Part shown: piece after piece, positions 33,409 to 46,116 of the stretch
How positions within the stretch are numbered: position 1 is the stretch's first letter
Layout of the letters: the number at the start of each line of letters is the position of its first letter
The notes under the pieces: generated by a model
Told to the model about the DNA's origin: nothing
Database searches by the model: none
Seen by the model: only the letters and a program-made list of their open reading frames with translations
Assembly (NCBI GenBank): GCA_052244495.1
Contig: JBQPXH010000002.1
Source of the DNA: Cereibacter_A sp052244495
GTDB lineage: Bacteria > Pseudomonadota > Alphaproteobacteria > Rhodobacterales > Rhodobacteraceae
Length of the DNA: 64,000 nt
Direction: 5' to 3' (one strand)
Program-made: the position numbers and the translations under genes

Positions 33409-34074
33409 TCAGAAATCGAGGTCCGCGTAATGCGCGGGCTGCGGAAAGCCCGGCACCTGGTCGGCCAGCAGCGGACGGAACGCCGGGCGCGACTTGATCT
33501 TGGCATACCAGTCCTTGACGACCGGCCGCCGGTTCCAGTCCACGTCCGAGATGTAGTCGAGGCAAGAGAGGTGGGCGGCCGCCGCGAAATCCGCCAGCGT
33601 CATCACGTCGCCCGCCAACCAGCGCCGCTGGTCGAGCAGCCAGGCCATGTAGTCGAGGTGATACTTGATGCGGTTCGAGCCGAACTTCACGTTCTTCGAA
33701 TCCGGATATCCCTGCCCCGTCAGCTTCTTGTTCACCCGCTCGTAGAGCAGTTTCGACGTGACTTCGCTGTGGAACTTGTCGTCGAACCAGGTGCAGAGCC
33801 GGCGCACCTCGAACCGGCCGTCCGCGTCGCGCGGCATCAGCGGCGGCTGGGGCACCACCTCCTCGAGATACTCGCAGATCGCCTGGCTTTCCGAGAGCAC
33901 CTTGCCCTCCATCCGGAGCACAGGCACCTTGCCGGCCGGGTTGCGACGCAGGAAATCCGGCGACGGCTCCCAGTAGCGCTCCTCGATCAGCTCCACCTCC
34001 ATCTTCTTCTCCGCCAGCGTCAGGCGGACCTTGCGGCAGAAGGGGGACAGCGGAACGTGATAGAGACGGTTCAT
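33409..34074 (-). CDS. Glutathione S-transferase family protein
   Basis: GST fold of 221 residues. MNRLYHVPLSPFCRKVRLTLAEKK gives the thioredoxin-like start with Ser-Pro-Phe-Cys-Arg-Lys, a possible Cys-type (glutaredoxin-like) active site. NPAGKVPVL has the cis-proline and ESQAICEYLEE the gamma-glutamyl contact. The C-terminal helical domain includes DVMTLADFAAAAHLSCLDYI. Start could also be four codons earlier (34086). Separate from the GST at 12.4 kb and only distantly similar to it. Confidence 0.9.
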   Translation of the reverse strand: MNRLYHVPLSPFCRKVRLTLAEKKMEVELIEERYWEPSPDFLRRNPAGKVPVLRMEGKVLSESQAICEYLEEVVPQPPLMPRDADGRFEVRRLCTWFDDKFHSEVTSKLLYERVNKKLTGQGYPDSKNVKFGSNRIKYHLDYMAWLLDQRRWLAGDVMTLADFAAAAHLSCLDYISDVDWNRRPVVKDWYAKIKSRPAFRPLLADQVPGFPQPAHYADLDF

Positions 34075-34153
34075 CGCAAATGTCATCTTTCGGAGGCCGG
34101 AGCCCCTCTTCAATGCCGCGAAGGGCGCTGGGATGCAATCCCGCTCCGCTCGC

Positions 34154-34894
34154 CTATTCGAAGCAGTCTGCCCGCCCATCCCTGCGGATGGTGCTGGCGC
34201 CGTCGAGAATCGAGGCCGAGCGGCGGCGAACCACCGGCCCGGGATTCGAGGCCGAGCGCACCTTCGGATCGGGCAGGACGGCTGCCAGCCGCGCCGCCTG
34301 CTGCGCGGAAAGATCCGCGGGTTCGACGCCGAAGTAGTGTTCGGACGCCGCGCGGATGCCGAAGACCCCCTCGTCGAATTCCGCCACGTTCATGTAGACC
34401 TCGAGGATGCGCCGCTTGGTCCAGAGCGTCTCGACCAGCGGCGTCAGCACCGCCTCGAGCGCCTTGCGCGGCCAGCTGCGGCCCTGCCAGAGAAAGACGT
34501 TCTTCGTCACCTGCTGCGAGAGGGTCGAGGCGCCCCGGTTGCCGCCGGCGTCGATGGCCGCCCGGATTGCGGCCATGTCGAAGCCCCAATGAAGGCAGAA
34601 ATTCGCATCCTCCGCCGCCACGACCGAGCGCGCCATCACCGGGGCGATCTCGTCCCAGTCCGCCCAGTCCTGATCCACGCTGCCGAGGCGAAGGCTCTCG
34701 CTCATCATGTAGGGGGTCGTCGGCGGATTCACGAGGCCGAAGAACAGAACGAGGAGGACCGCCGAAACCAGCGCCCAGCCCGCGCCCGTCAGCGCCCATC
34801 GCCGCAGGCGGAGTGCCAGTGGCGGGGCGGGCGGCGCCTCGGGCTCGGGCGGAGGCGGAGCAGCCTTGCGGCGGGTCGTCTTGCGCGCGGTCAT
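34154..34894 (-). CDS. mtgA: Monofunctional peptidoglycan glycosyltransferase
   Basis: Polymerises lipid II into glycan strands (GT51). 246 residues: a basic Pro-rich cytosolic start, one membrane helix (WALVSAVLLVLFFGLV), and the GT51 domain with EDANFCLHWGFD (catalytic Glu), GGNRGASTLSQQVTKNVFL and RRILEVYMNVAEF. No transpeptidase domain, so it is the monofunctional type. ATG at 34894. The gene is transcribed towards the GST and queG. Confidence 0.94.
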   Translation of the reverse strand: MTARKTTRRKAAPPPPEPEAPPAPPLALRLRRWALTGAGWALVSAVLLVLFFGLVNPPTTPYMMSESLRLGSVDQDWADWDEIAPVMARSVVAAEDANFCLHWGFDMAAIRAAIDAGGNRGASTLSQQVTKNVFLWQGRSWPRKALEAVLTPLVETLWTKRRILEVYMNVAEFDEGVFGIRAASEHYFGVEPADLSAQQAARLAAVLPDPKVRSASNPGPVVRRRSASILDGASTIRRDGRADCFE

Positions 34895-35059
34895 GGGCCG
34901 ACCTTGGACACGAACCGTTCGCATGGGTCAAGCGCGGTCGCACCCGTCCGCGGAGGCGCTGCAACGCATCGTCGGACTCCGCTGCAGGGCAGGCGTGGCG
35001 TGCCAATGGCGGGGCGGGCGCTACACTCGTCCCGCAGCCTCGCCAGCCCGAAGTGGGAC

Positions 35060-35090
35060 GAAAAAAGGGGAGCTTCCGCTCCCCTTTCCT
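35060..35090 (-). terminator. Intrinsic terminator of gltB
   Basis: Minus strand stem AAAGGGGAGC/GCTCCCCTTT with loop GGAA and a run of T. It begins four bases after the gltB stop and ends the glt operon. The remaining ~170 bases to the mtgA start show no gene. Confidence 0.9.
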
Positions 35091-35093
35091 CGT

Positions 35094-39632
<4,539 letters not shown>

Positions 39633-39635
39633 GGC

Positions 39636-40073
39636 TCACTCCTCTGGGCTGGCTGGAAGCGTGGCGAGAAACTCGGCTTCCGTCATCTGGTGGGTCGGAC
39701 CGGCAAAGCTCCAGGCATCGGGCTTGCGGTCGATGTAGATCTCGTGGGCGAGGCGGATGCCGCTCAGGTCATCCAGAAGCCCCGCCGCCATGTAGTAGTC
39801 GCGCGGCATCCCCGGCCCGGTCAGCCGATACCAGAGCGTCGAGCCGCAGGTGCCGCAGAAGCAGCGTTCGGCCCAGGCCGAGGAGGGATAGGCCCGCACG
39901 TTCTCGGCGCCGGTCACGGTCAGGGCCGCCTCGGGCACGGCCATCGTGATGAAGGCCGAGCCGGTCCAGCGGCGGCACATCTCGCAGTGGCAGGCGCCGA
40001 TTTCCTGCGGGACGCCCGCGACGGCGATCTGCACGGCGCCGCAGAGGCAGTGGCCGGTTCGTTCAGCGGTCAT
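39636..40073 (-). CDS. GFA-domain (CENP-V/glutathione-dependent formaldehyde-activating) protein
   Basis: A zinc protein of 145 residues. GHCLCGAVQIAV, ACHCEMCRRWTGSAFITM and ERCFCGTCGSTLWYRL supply the Cys sets of the GFA fold. Glutathione-formaldehyde activity is documented for only some members, so the role is open. It overlaps the preceding gene by 11 bases and leads directly into gltB, showing co-transcription. I see no reason in its sequence for its place in the glt operon. Confidence 0.88.
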   Translation of the reverse strand: MTAERTGHCLCGAVQIAVAGVPQEIGACHCEMCRRWTGSAFITMAVPEAALTVTGAENVRAYPSSAWAERCFCGTCGSTLWYRLTGPGMPRDYYMAAGLLDDLSGIRLAHEIYIDRKPDAWSFAGPTHQMTEAEFLATLPASPEE

Positions 40074-40791
40074 GGCGCACCTTCATGATCAGGCCGTCTC
40101 CGGGCGCCTGCGACAGGATGGCGTCGCAGTCGAAGATCGGCTCGGTGGCGAGGAAACCGGGTTCTCCCGGAAAGACGAATTCGACCGGGCTGCCGTCCAC
40201 GGGAAGATATCCGCCGGTGCCATCCGACCATTGCGTCGGACCCGCGAAGAACAGGCGCCATTCCGGGTGGATGTACTCGTTGCCATGGGCCTGCCGCAGG
40301 ACGGTTCCGCCGATGCTCGTCTCGGTGAAGTCGAACTCGGTCTCCTGCAGGACGATCCCGTCGATCGTGAAGCTCTTGCCGGTGAGCCGGTCGTAGCCGG
40401 TCACGCGGCTCCGCTCGCCGGTGCTGCGCGTCAGGCCGAAGTCATAGCTGTCCGCCCCGCTCAGAAGTTCGGAGAACGAGGCCGGGTCGGCCGGGTTCGG
40501 GTCGAGCGTCTGCCGCACGGTCGGAAACATCTCGTAGCTCTCGACCCACTGCGCCTCGCGGTCGATGTGGGACGAGAAGAAGATGCCCTCCTGGTCGAAG
40601 TCCACCCGCCACTGGTCGCCTGCGGGGTCCTTGTCGCAACGGTAATGGTGCGAGACACGGCAGCCGCGGGACTGCACGGTGAGAAAGGCGGTGCAGCCCT
40701 CGGGCGGCGTGAAGGTCTGCCCCGAGCCGAAGGCGGGACCGGCCGCGGCCAGCGCGAGCCCTCCTGCCAGGATCTTCGTCGAAAGCGTCAT
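40063..40791 (-). CDS. Exported hypothetical protein in the glt operon
   Basis: Not a family I recognise. 242 residues with a signal peptide (MTLSTKILAGGLALAAAGPAFG), then a soluble domain with three cysteines close together (in EGCTAFLTV, RGCRVSHHYRC) and one near the C-terminus (IFDCDAIL), suggesting disulfides. The body is beta-rich with many aromatic and acidic residues (FFSSHIDREAQWVESYEMF, IHPEWRLFFAG). Probably periplasmic, possibly lipid- or ligand-binding. It follows gltD after 87 bases and overlaps the GFA gene. Confidence 0.78.
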   Translation of the reverse strand: MTLSTKILAGGLALAAAGPAFGSGQTFTPPEGCTAFLTVQSRGCRVSHHYRCDKDPAGDQWRVDFDQEGIFFSSHIDREAQWVESYEMFPTVRQTLDPNPADPASFSELLSGADSYDFGLTRSTGERSRVTGYDRLTGKSFTIDGIVLQETEFDFTETSIGGTVLRQAHGNEYIHPEWRLFFAGPTQWSDGTGGYLPVDGSPVEFVFPGEPGFLATEPIFDCDAILSQAPGDGLIMKVRHDR

Positions 40792-40837
40792 GCGCGTGGT
40801 CCCATCCCCTCGCGTCCCGCGGCGCGGGGCGCATCGT

Positions 40838-40859
40838 CCGCCCGGGACCTTCCGGGCGG
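40838..40859 (-). other. Hairpin between gltD and the next gene
   Basis: Perfect 8-base-pair stem CCGCCCGG/CCGGGCGG with a 6-base loop and no T-run. It lies 20 bases after the gltD stop. It may be an RNA-processing or stability element that lets gltD be expressed more than the downstream genes. Confidence 0.5.
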
Positions 40860-40878
40860 TCGCTTCGCGGAGCGGCGC

Positions 40879-42306
40879 CTACTCGGCCGCGGCGACGGCC
40901 GGCTGCGCCAGATAGTCGAGGATCGACTGCGCGGCCTCGCGGCCGTCGCGGATCGCCCAGACGACGAGGCTCGCACCGCGGACGATGTCTCCGACGGCAT
41001 AGACGCCGGGCAGGCTCGTCGCATGGGTGCGGAAGTCGGCCTTGATCGTGCCCCAGCGGGTCACCGCAAGCTCGGGCACACCCCAGAGGCCCGGCAGGTC
41101 CTCGGGCTCGAACCCCAGCGCCATGATCGCGAGATCGGCCGGCTCGACGTAGTCGGCACCCTCGATGATCTCGGGCATCTGGCGGCCGGTCGAGTCCGGC
41201 TCGCCCAGCCGCATCTTCTGCACGATCACGCCTTCCACCGCGTCGCCCGCGATGAAGCCGCGCGGCGCCGACAGCCAGACGAATTCCACGCCCTCTTCCT
41301 CGGCATTCGCCACCTCGCGCTGCGAGCCGGGCATGTTGGCCCGGTCGCGGCGGTAGAGACACTTCACGCTGGTGGCACCCTGCCGGATCGCGGTGCGCAC
41401 GCAGTCCATGGCCGTGTCGCCGCCGCCGATCACGACGACGCGCTTGCCCTTGGCGTCGAGACCCTCGTCGTCCACCTCGTCGCCGAAGCTGCGGCGGTTC
41501 GAGGCGGTCAGGTACGAGAGCGCCTGCACCACGCCGGCCGAGCCCACGCCGGGGGCTGCAAGATCGCGCTGCTTGTAGACGCCGGTCGCGATCAGCACTG
41601 CATCATGCTGGCCGCGGATCGCGTCGAAGCTCAGATCCTCGCCCACATTGCAGTTCAGCACGAACTGCACGCCCGCCTGTTCGAGCTGTTCGACGCGGCG
41701 CGCGACCACGTCCTTCTCGAGCTTGAAGCCGGGGATGCCGTAGGTCAGCAGGCCGCCCGCGCGGTCGTAACGGTCATAGACCGTGACCTGAAGGCCCGCG
41801 CGGCGCAGCGCGTCTGCCGCGGCAAGACCGCCCGGGCCCGCCCCGATGATGCCCACGGATTCCGAGCGTTCTACCATGGGACGTCCGGGCGTGACCCATC
41901 CGTTCTCCCAGGCCATGTCGGTGATGTATTTCTCGACCGCGCCGATCGTGACGGTGCCGTGGCCCGACTGCTCGATCACGCAGTTCCCCTCGCAGAGGCG
42001 GTCCTGCGGACAGATGCGTCCGCAGATCTCGGGGAAGGTGTTCGTGGCCTGGCTGATCTCGTAGGCTTCCTGCAGGCGCCCCGTGGCGGTCAGGCGGAGC
42101 CAGTCCGGGATGTTGTTGTGCAGCGGGCAATGCGTCTGGCAGAAGGGCACGCCGCACTGGCTGCAGCGGCTCGACTGCTCGGCCGCCTTCGCGGCGGCGA
42201 ATTCGCGGTAGATCTCGTGAAAGTCCTGCGACCGGAGGTTCGCCGGGCGCTTCTCGGGGGTCTCCCTCGCCATCTTGACGAACTGGAGCATCGGTTCTTT
42301 TGCCAT
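40879..42306 (-). CDS. gltD: Glutamate synthase (NADPH) small subunit
   Basis: Beta chain that takes electrons from NADPH and passes them by FAD and two 4Fe-4S clusters to GltB. 475 residues: N-terminal ligands CSQCGVPFCQTHC and CGRICPQDRLCEGNC, FAD motif GIIGAGPGGLAAADAL, NADPH motif VVIGGGDTAMDCV, and the closing GVYAVGDIVRG. AGGGAGGGCTCAGC precedes the ATG. Placed before gltB with two unrelated genes between. Two 21-base palindromes lie upstream. Confidence 0.97.
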   Translation of the reverse strand: MAKEPMLQFVKMARETPEKRPANLRSQDFHEIYREFAAAKAAEQSSRCSQCGVPFCQTHCPLHNNIPDWLRLTATGRLQEAYEISQATNTFPEICGRICPQDRLCEGNCVIEQSGHGTVTIGAVEKYITDMAWENGWVTPGRPMVERSESVGIIGAGPGGLAAADALRRAGLQVTVYDRYDRAGGLLTYGIPGFKLEKDVVARRVEQLEQAGVQFVLNCNVGEDLSFDAIRGQHDAVLIATGVYKQRDLAAPGVGSAGVVQALSYLTASNRRSFGDEVDDEGLDAKGKRVVVIGGGDTAMDCVRTAIRQGATSVKCLYRRDRANMPGSQREVANAEEEGVEFVWLSAPRGFIAGDAVEGVIVQKMRLGEPDSTGRQMPEIIEGADYVEPADLAIMALGFEPEDLPGLWGVPELAVTRWGTIKADFRTHATSLPGVYAVGDIVRGASLVVWAIRDGREAAQSILDYLAQPAVAAAE

Positions 42307-42370
42307 GCTGAGCCCTCCCTCGAGGCCGACTGCGGGGTGCGGTCCTATTACTCCAGGTCACAACGCGATA

Positions 42371-42391
42371 AAAGTCAGCAACGCTGACCTA
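42371..42391. promoter_or_regulatory. Palindrome A in the gltD leader
   Basis: Core GTCAGC-AAC-GCTGAC (42374-42388) with CTA on the right. Its left half-site AGTCAGC and right half GCTGACCTA resemble palindrome B (42445-42465). The centres are 74 bases apart, about seven turns of B-DNA, so two bound dimers would face the same side. Confidence 0.6.
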
Positions 42392-42444
42392 TTTCGATGT
42401 TTCTGGCGGTATGTGCGCTGCCTGCGCCGCGAATTCGATTATAA

Positions 42445-42465
42445 TAGGTCAGCTAAGCTTACCTA
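42445..42465. promoter_or_regulatory. Palindrome B overlapping a TATAAT element upstream of gltD
   Basis: A 21-base dyad of arms TAGGT-C-AGCT and AGCT-T-ACCTA around a central A, symmetric except at two outer positions. It abuts an ATTATAAT block (42438-42445) that contains TATAAT on both strands; with TTAGGT 17 bases away (minus strand) it makes a promoter whose spacer is the palindrome. It begins six bases after the uppP stop. Confidence 0.6.
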
Positions 42466-42470
42466 ATCAC

Positions 42471-43277
42471 TCAGTACCCGTAGAGAAGCGCGACCAGAGC
42501 CACCGAGCCCACGATGATTCGCCACCAGCCGAACAAGGAGTAGCCGTGGCGGCTGACATAGCCGAGCAACCACCGCACAACGAGAACGGCCGCGACGAAG
42601 GCCGCGACGAAGCCTATCGCGATCTCGCCCAATGCGGAGGAGTCCAGAACGTCGCGGTTCTTGAACAGGTCGTAGGCGAAGGCTCCGGCCATCGTCGGCA
42701 TCGAGAGGAAGAACGAGAACTCGGCAGCCGCACGCTTGCCCGCCCCGAGCATCAGCCCGCCGACGATGGTCGCCCCCGAGCGTGAAACGCCGGGCACCAT
42801 CGCGAGGCACTGGAAGATGCCGATCTTGAGCGCCACGTTCAGCGGAAGCTCCATTGCGTCGTTGTAGCGGGGCGCGGGTGCCATCCTGTCCACGAAGAGA
42901 AGGACGATCCCGCCGAGGATGAGCATGACAGCGATCAATATGGGGGTTTCGAACAGAACGGCCTTGATGAAGCCATGCGCGAGCACGCCAACCACCACCG
43001 CGGGCAGGAAGGCCAGCACCACCGCCACGAGGAAGCGGAAGGCCTGAGGGTCACGCGGCGCGGCCCGGACGACGGAAACCAGCTTCGAGGCATAGACCGT
43101 CAGCACCGCGAGCACGGCGCCGAGCTGGATGACCACCTCGAAGGTTCGGCCTGCGCTGTGAAAGCCAAGGAAATGGCCTGCCAGCAGCAGGTGCCCCGTC
43201 GAGGAGACGGGGATGAATTCGGTCAGTCCTTCCAGAAGTCCGAGAACAAGAGCGACGAGCGTCGTCGTGTCCAGCAT
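42471..43277 (-). CDS. uppP: Undecaprenyl-diphosphatase
   Basis: Dephosphorylates undecaprenyl diphosphate to recycle the lipid carrier for peptidoglycan and surface glycans; overproduction gives bacitracin resistance in other bacteria. 268 residues, eight likely helices, with GLLEGLTEFIPVSSTGHLLL and PGVSRSGATIVGGLMLG, the two conserved catalytic boxes. Complete. Downstream of the NDUFA9-like gene with 18 bases between. Confidence 0.96.
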   Translation of the reverse strand: MLDTTTLVALVLGLLEGLTEFIPVSSTGHLLLAGHFLGFHSAGRTFEVVIQLGAVLAVLTVYASKLVSVVRAAPRDPQAFRFLVAVVLAFLPAVVVGVLAHGFIKAVLFETPILIAVMLILGGIVLLFVDRMAPAPRYNDAMELPLNVALKIGIFQCLAMVPGVSRSGATIVGGLMLGAGKRAAAEFSFFLSMPTMAGAFAYDLFKNRDVLDSSALGEIAIGFVAAFVAAVLVVRWLLGYVSRHGYSLFGWWRIIVGSVALVALLYGY

Positions 43278-43295
43278 GGTCGCTCCGTCCAGTCG

Positions 43296-44282
43296 TCAGG
43301 TCTTTCGCAGGTTTCGGGCCGAAGCCTTGATCGAGGCATACTGCCCCGACGGGCGGTAGCTCCAGAGGTATTCGGGCAGTACGGCCTCCATCGCGGTGGG
43401 CGGGATACCGAGATCCGCGAGACCCTTCGCCCCGGGCGCCACGACGTTGTCGCGGCCGAGGTTGCGCACCTGGTCGCGCGTCAGCGTCTGGTTCGCGATC
43501 AGGCCGAAGGTCACCGTCTGGACGAGATCCAGCCCGCCCGCGATCAACTTCGCCACGCCGAAGGGCACGTTCACGATCAGCTTCCGCCGCACGATCACGC
43601 GGAGGAGAAGCTGCATCAGCGAATGGAAGCTCTCCACGTCGGGCCCGCCGAGTTCGTAGATGCCGGGCGCGGCCCGGCCGAGCACTCCGGCCACCGCTGC
43701 CTGCGCCACGTCATCGACGAAGACCGGCTGGAACTTCGTCCGGCCGCCCACGACAGGCAGCACCGGGCTGAACCGCGCCATGCGGGCGAAGCGGTTGAAG
43801 AAGTCGTCCTCGGGCCCGAAGATCACCGAGGGGCGCAGGATGACCGCGCGCGGGAAGGCGTCGAGCACGGCCGCCTCGCCCGCCGCCTTGGTGCGGGCAT
43901 AGGCGCTGGGCGAGCTGTCGTCGGCGCCGATCGCGGAAAGCTGGACGAACGTCTGCACACCTTCCGCCGCAGCGAGGCGCGCGACGCGGGTGGCGCCTTC
44001 GGCCTGCACCGACTGGAAGCGGTTCTTGCCGACCTCGGCCAGGATGCCCACGCAGTTCACCACGGCATCCGCCCCGTGCATCACGGCCCGGACCGAGGCG
44101 TCGTCGCGGATGTTGCAGAACACGGGCTCGACCTGCCCCACGACGCCGTAGGGCTTGACGAAGAGGGCCTCGTTCGGACGGCGGACGGCAACGCGCACAC
44201 GCCAGCCCTGCTGCGCCATCCGGCGGGTGATGTAGCGCCCCACGAAACCCGACCCGCCGTAGATCGTCACAAGCTTGCTCAT
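43296..44282 (-). CDS. NDUFA9-like NAD(P)-binding protein (complex I accessory type)
   Basis: Atypical SDR of 328 residues. The Rossmann motif is TIYGGSGFVGRYI; RPSVIFGPEDDFFNRFARM and FQPVFVDDVAQAAVAGV are typical of NDUFA9/complex-I-39-kDa relatives, which in alphaproteobacteria are stand-alone genes. The Tyr/Lys catalytic pair of true dehydrogenases is only partly kept (SAYARTKAAGE), so activity is uncertain. The C-terminal ~80 residues are specific to this family. Transcribed with uppP. Confidence 0.87.
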   Translation of the reverse strand: MSKLVTIYGGSGFVGRYITRRMAQQGWRVRVAVRRPNEALFVKPYGVVGQVEPVFCNIRDDASVRAVMHGADAVVNCVGILAEVGKNRFQSVQAEGATRVARLAAAEGVQTFVQLSAIGADDSSPSAYARTKAAGEAAVLDAFPRAVILRPSVIFGPEDDFFNRFARMARFSPVLPVVGGRTKFQPVFVDDVAQAAVAGVLGRAAPGIYELGGPDVESFHSLMQLLLRVIVRRKLIVNVPFGVAKLIAGGLDLVQTVTFGLIANQTLTRDQVRNLGRDNVVAPGAKGLADLGIPPTAMEAVLPEYLWSYRPSGQYASIKASARNLRKT

Positions 44283-44389
44283 CTTCCGTCCTCACCCCGG
44301 CATGGTCATCAAAGATCGCCCCTTCCCATAACTTTGCGGGGGCTGCGGAACAAGCGCGAATGAGCCTCGCGAATTTTCGTGACACCCCG

Positions 44390-44418
44390 TTGACAGTCCC
44401 AAACCGCCCATATACATC
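44390..44418 (+). promoter_or_regulatory. Sigma-70 promoter of tRNA-Leu
   Basis: TTGACA (44390-44395) with -10 choices TATACA at 15 bases or TACATC at 17 bases. It ends 16 bases before the tRNA. A short leader is usual for tRNA genes. Confidence 0.65.
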
Positions 44419-44434
44419 GCGGCTCACGACACCT

Positions 44435-44519
44435 GCCCAGGTGGCGGAATTGGTAGACGCGCACGGTTCAGGTCCGTGTGCCGCAAGGCGTGGAGGTTCG
44501 AGTCCTCTCCTGGGCACCA
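44435..44519 (+). tRNA. tRNA-Leu (anticodon CAG)
   Basis: Class II tRNA of 85 bases with encoded CCA. Acceptor GCCCAGG pairs with CCTGGGC; the anticodon stem CACGG/CCGTG holds loop TTCAGGT, so the anticodon is CAG, reading CUG, the main leucine codon of this GC-rich genome. A long variable arm and T loop GTTCGAGTC are present. rnd starts 33 bases downstream. Confidence 0.96.
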
Positions 44520-44521
44520 TC

Positions 44522-44547
44522 GATCCTTCGTGCCAATTCGAAGGATC
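44522..44547 (+). other. Perfect hairpin between tRNA-Leu and rnd
   Basis: Nine-base-pair stem GATCCTTCG/CGAAGGATC, eight-base loop, no T-run. It follows CCA by two bases and precedes the rnd GTG by five, so it could protect the downstream mRNA 5' end after tRNA cleavage or partly terminate. Confidence 0.6.
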
Positions 44548-44552
44548 AGAGA

Positions 44553-45167
44553 GTGACAATCCACCTGCATCGGAACGATTTGCCCGAGGGGCTCGACCTC
44601 GGCTCCATCGTCTCCATCGATACCGAGACCATGGGTCTCGACCCGCGGCGCGACCGCCTGTGCGTCGTGCAACTGTCGGCAGGTGACGGCGATGCGCATC
44701 TGGTGCAGATCGAGCGCGGACAAACCCGCGCGCCCAATCTCGAGCGTCTTCTGACCGACCCGCAGGTGCTGAAAGTCTTTCACTTCGGCCGCTTCGACAT
44801 CGCCGCCCTGAAGCAGGCCTTCGGCGTGCGGACCGAACCGGTGTGGTGCACCAAGATCGCCTCGAAGATGGTGCGGACCTTCACCGACCGGCACGGGCTC
44901 AAATACCTGCTCCTCGAACTTGTCGGCGTGGACGTCTCGAAGCAGCAGCAGACCTCGGACTGGGGCTCGGCCGAGCTGACGGAGGCGCAGAAGGATTACG
45001 CTGCCTCCGACGTCCTGTACCTGCACCGCCTGAAGAACGAGCTCGAGGCGCGGCTTGTCCGCGAGGGACGGATGGAGCTGGCGCAGCGTTGCTTCGACTT
45101 CCTCCCGACCCGGGCGGAACTCGATCTCATGGGCTGGAACGAACCCAATGACATCTTCCACCACTGA
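44553..45167 (+). CDS. rnd: Ribonuclease D-like 3'-5' exonuclease
   Basis: DEDD-family exonuclease, 204 residues, short form with the exonuclease domain only. Motif I VSIDTETMGL, motif II in VFHFGRFDIAAL, and motif III YAASDVLYLHRL carry the metal-binding Asp/Glu. It lacks the HRDC domains of E. coli RNase D, common in alphaproteobacteria. RNase D trims tRNA 3' ends. I place the start at GTG 44553, the first plausible initiator after the hairpin; no strong ribosome-binding site is seen. Confidence 0.88.
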   Translation: MTIHLHRNDLPEGLDLGSIVSIDTETMGLDPRRDRLCVVQLSAGDGDAHLVQIERGQTRAPNLERLLTDPQVLKVFHFGRFDIAALKQAFGVRTEPVWCTKIASKMVRTFTDRHGLKYLLLELVGVDVSKQQQTSDWGSAELTEAQKDYAASDVLYLHRLKNELEARLVREGRMELAQRCFDFLPTRAELDLMGWNEPNDIFHH

Positions 45168-46113
45168 CTTCCTCGCGACCGCCCGCAGGGTGATCGAGAC
45201 CGAGACCGCCGCTCTATCGCTGCTGGGCGAGAGCCTCGGCGACAGCTTCGGAGAGGCCGTCGAGACGATCCTGCGCGCCCGCGGACGTGTGATCGTCTCG
45301 GGCATGGGCAAGTCGGGCCACGTCGGGCGCAAGATCACGGCGACGCTCGCCTCGACCGGCACCCCCGCGCAATTCGTCCACCCGGCCGAAGCCAGCCACG
45401 GCGATCTCGGCATGGTCACGCGGGACGACGTGGCGCTCGTGCTGTCCAATTCCGGCGAGACGCCGGAACTGGCCGACATCATCGCCCATACCCGCCGCTT
45501 CGACATCCCGCTGATCGGGGTGGCAAGCCGGCCGCAATCGACCCTGCTGCGCCAGTCGGACGTGGCGCTCGTGCTGCCGCCCGCACCCGAGGCCTGCGGC
45601 AACGGAATCGTGCCCACCTCGTCGACGACCATGACGCTCGCCCTCGGCGACGCACTGGCCATCGCGCTGATGGAGCATCGCCAGTTCACGCCGGAGCATT
45701 TCCGCGTCTTCCACCCGGGCGGCAAGCTCGGGGCGCGGCTTGCCCGGGTGGCCGACCTCATGCACCGCAACCTGCCGCTGGTGAGCGTCGGCACGCCGAT
45801 GGGCGAGGCGCTGATTACCATGAGCCGGCTGGGCTTCGGCGTGCTGGGCGTCACGGGCGAAGGCGGGCGCCTTCTGGGCGTGATCACTGACGGCGACCTG
45901 CGGCGCCACCTCGACGGGCTCCTCGCCCACAGTGTCGAGGAAGTGATGACCGCGGCTCCCCGCACCATCGCCCCCGATGCGCTGGCCGAGAAGGCCGTGG
46001 CGGAGATGAATGCGAAGAAGATCACCTCGCTCTTCGTGGTCGAGCCCGGCGGCTCGGGCGAAGCGGTGGGGCTGATCCACATCCATGACTGTCTTCGGGC
46101 CGGAGTGGCCTGA
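45148..46113 (+). CDS. kdsD: D-arabinose 5-phosphate isomerase
   Basis: Isomerises ribulose 5-phosphate to arabinose 5-phosphate, the first committed step to Kdo of the LPS inner core. 321 residues: an SIS domain with VSGMGKSGHVGRKI and the signal PAEASHGDLGMVTRDDVALVLSNSGET, then two CBS domains (LMHRNLPLVSVG... and VMTAAPRTIAPD...). The ATG at 45148 overlaps rnd by 20 bases. It heads kdsD-lptC-lptA-lptB, all serving LPS. KpsF/GutQ paralogues cannot be excluded by sequence alone, but the neighbours favour LPS. Confidence 0.93.
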   Translation: MTSSTTDFLATARRVIETETAALSLLGESLGDSFGEAVETILRARGRVIVSGMGKSGHVGRKITATLASTGTPAQFVHPAEASHGDLGMVTRDDVALVLSNSGETPELADIIAHTRRFDIPLIGVASRPQSTLLRQSDVALVLPPAPEACGNGIVPTSSTTMTLALGDALAIALMEHRQFTPEHFRVFHPGGKLGARLARVADLMHRNLPLVSVGTPMGEALITMSRLGFGVLGVTGEGGRLLGVITDGDLRRHLDGLLAHSVEEVMTAAPRTIAPDALAEKAVAEMNAKKITSLFVVEPGGSGEAVGLIHIHDCLRAGVA

Positions 46114-46116
46114 GCG

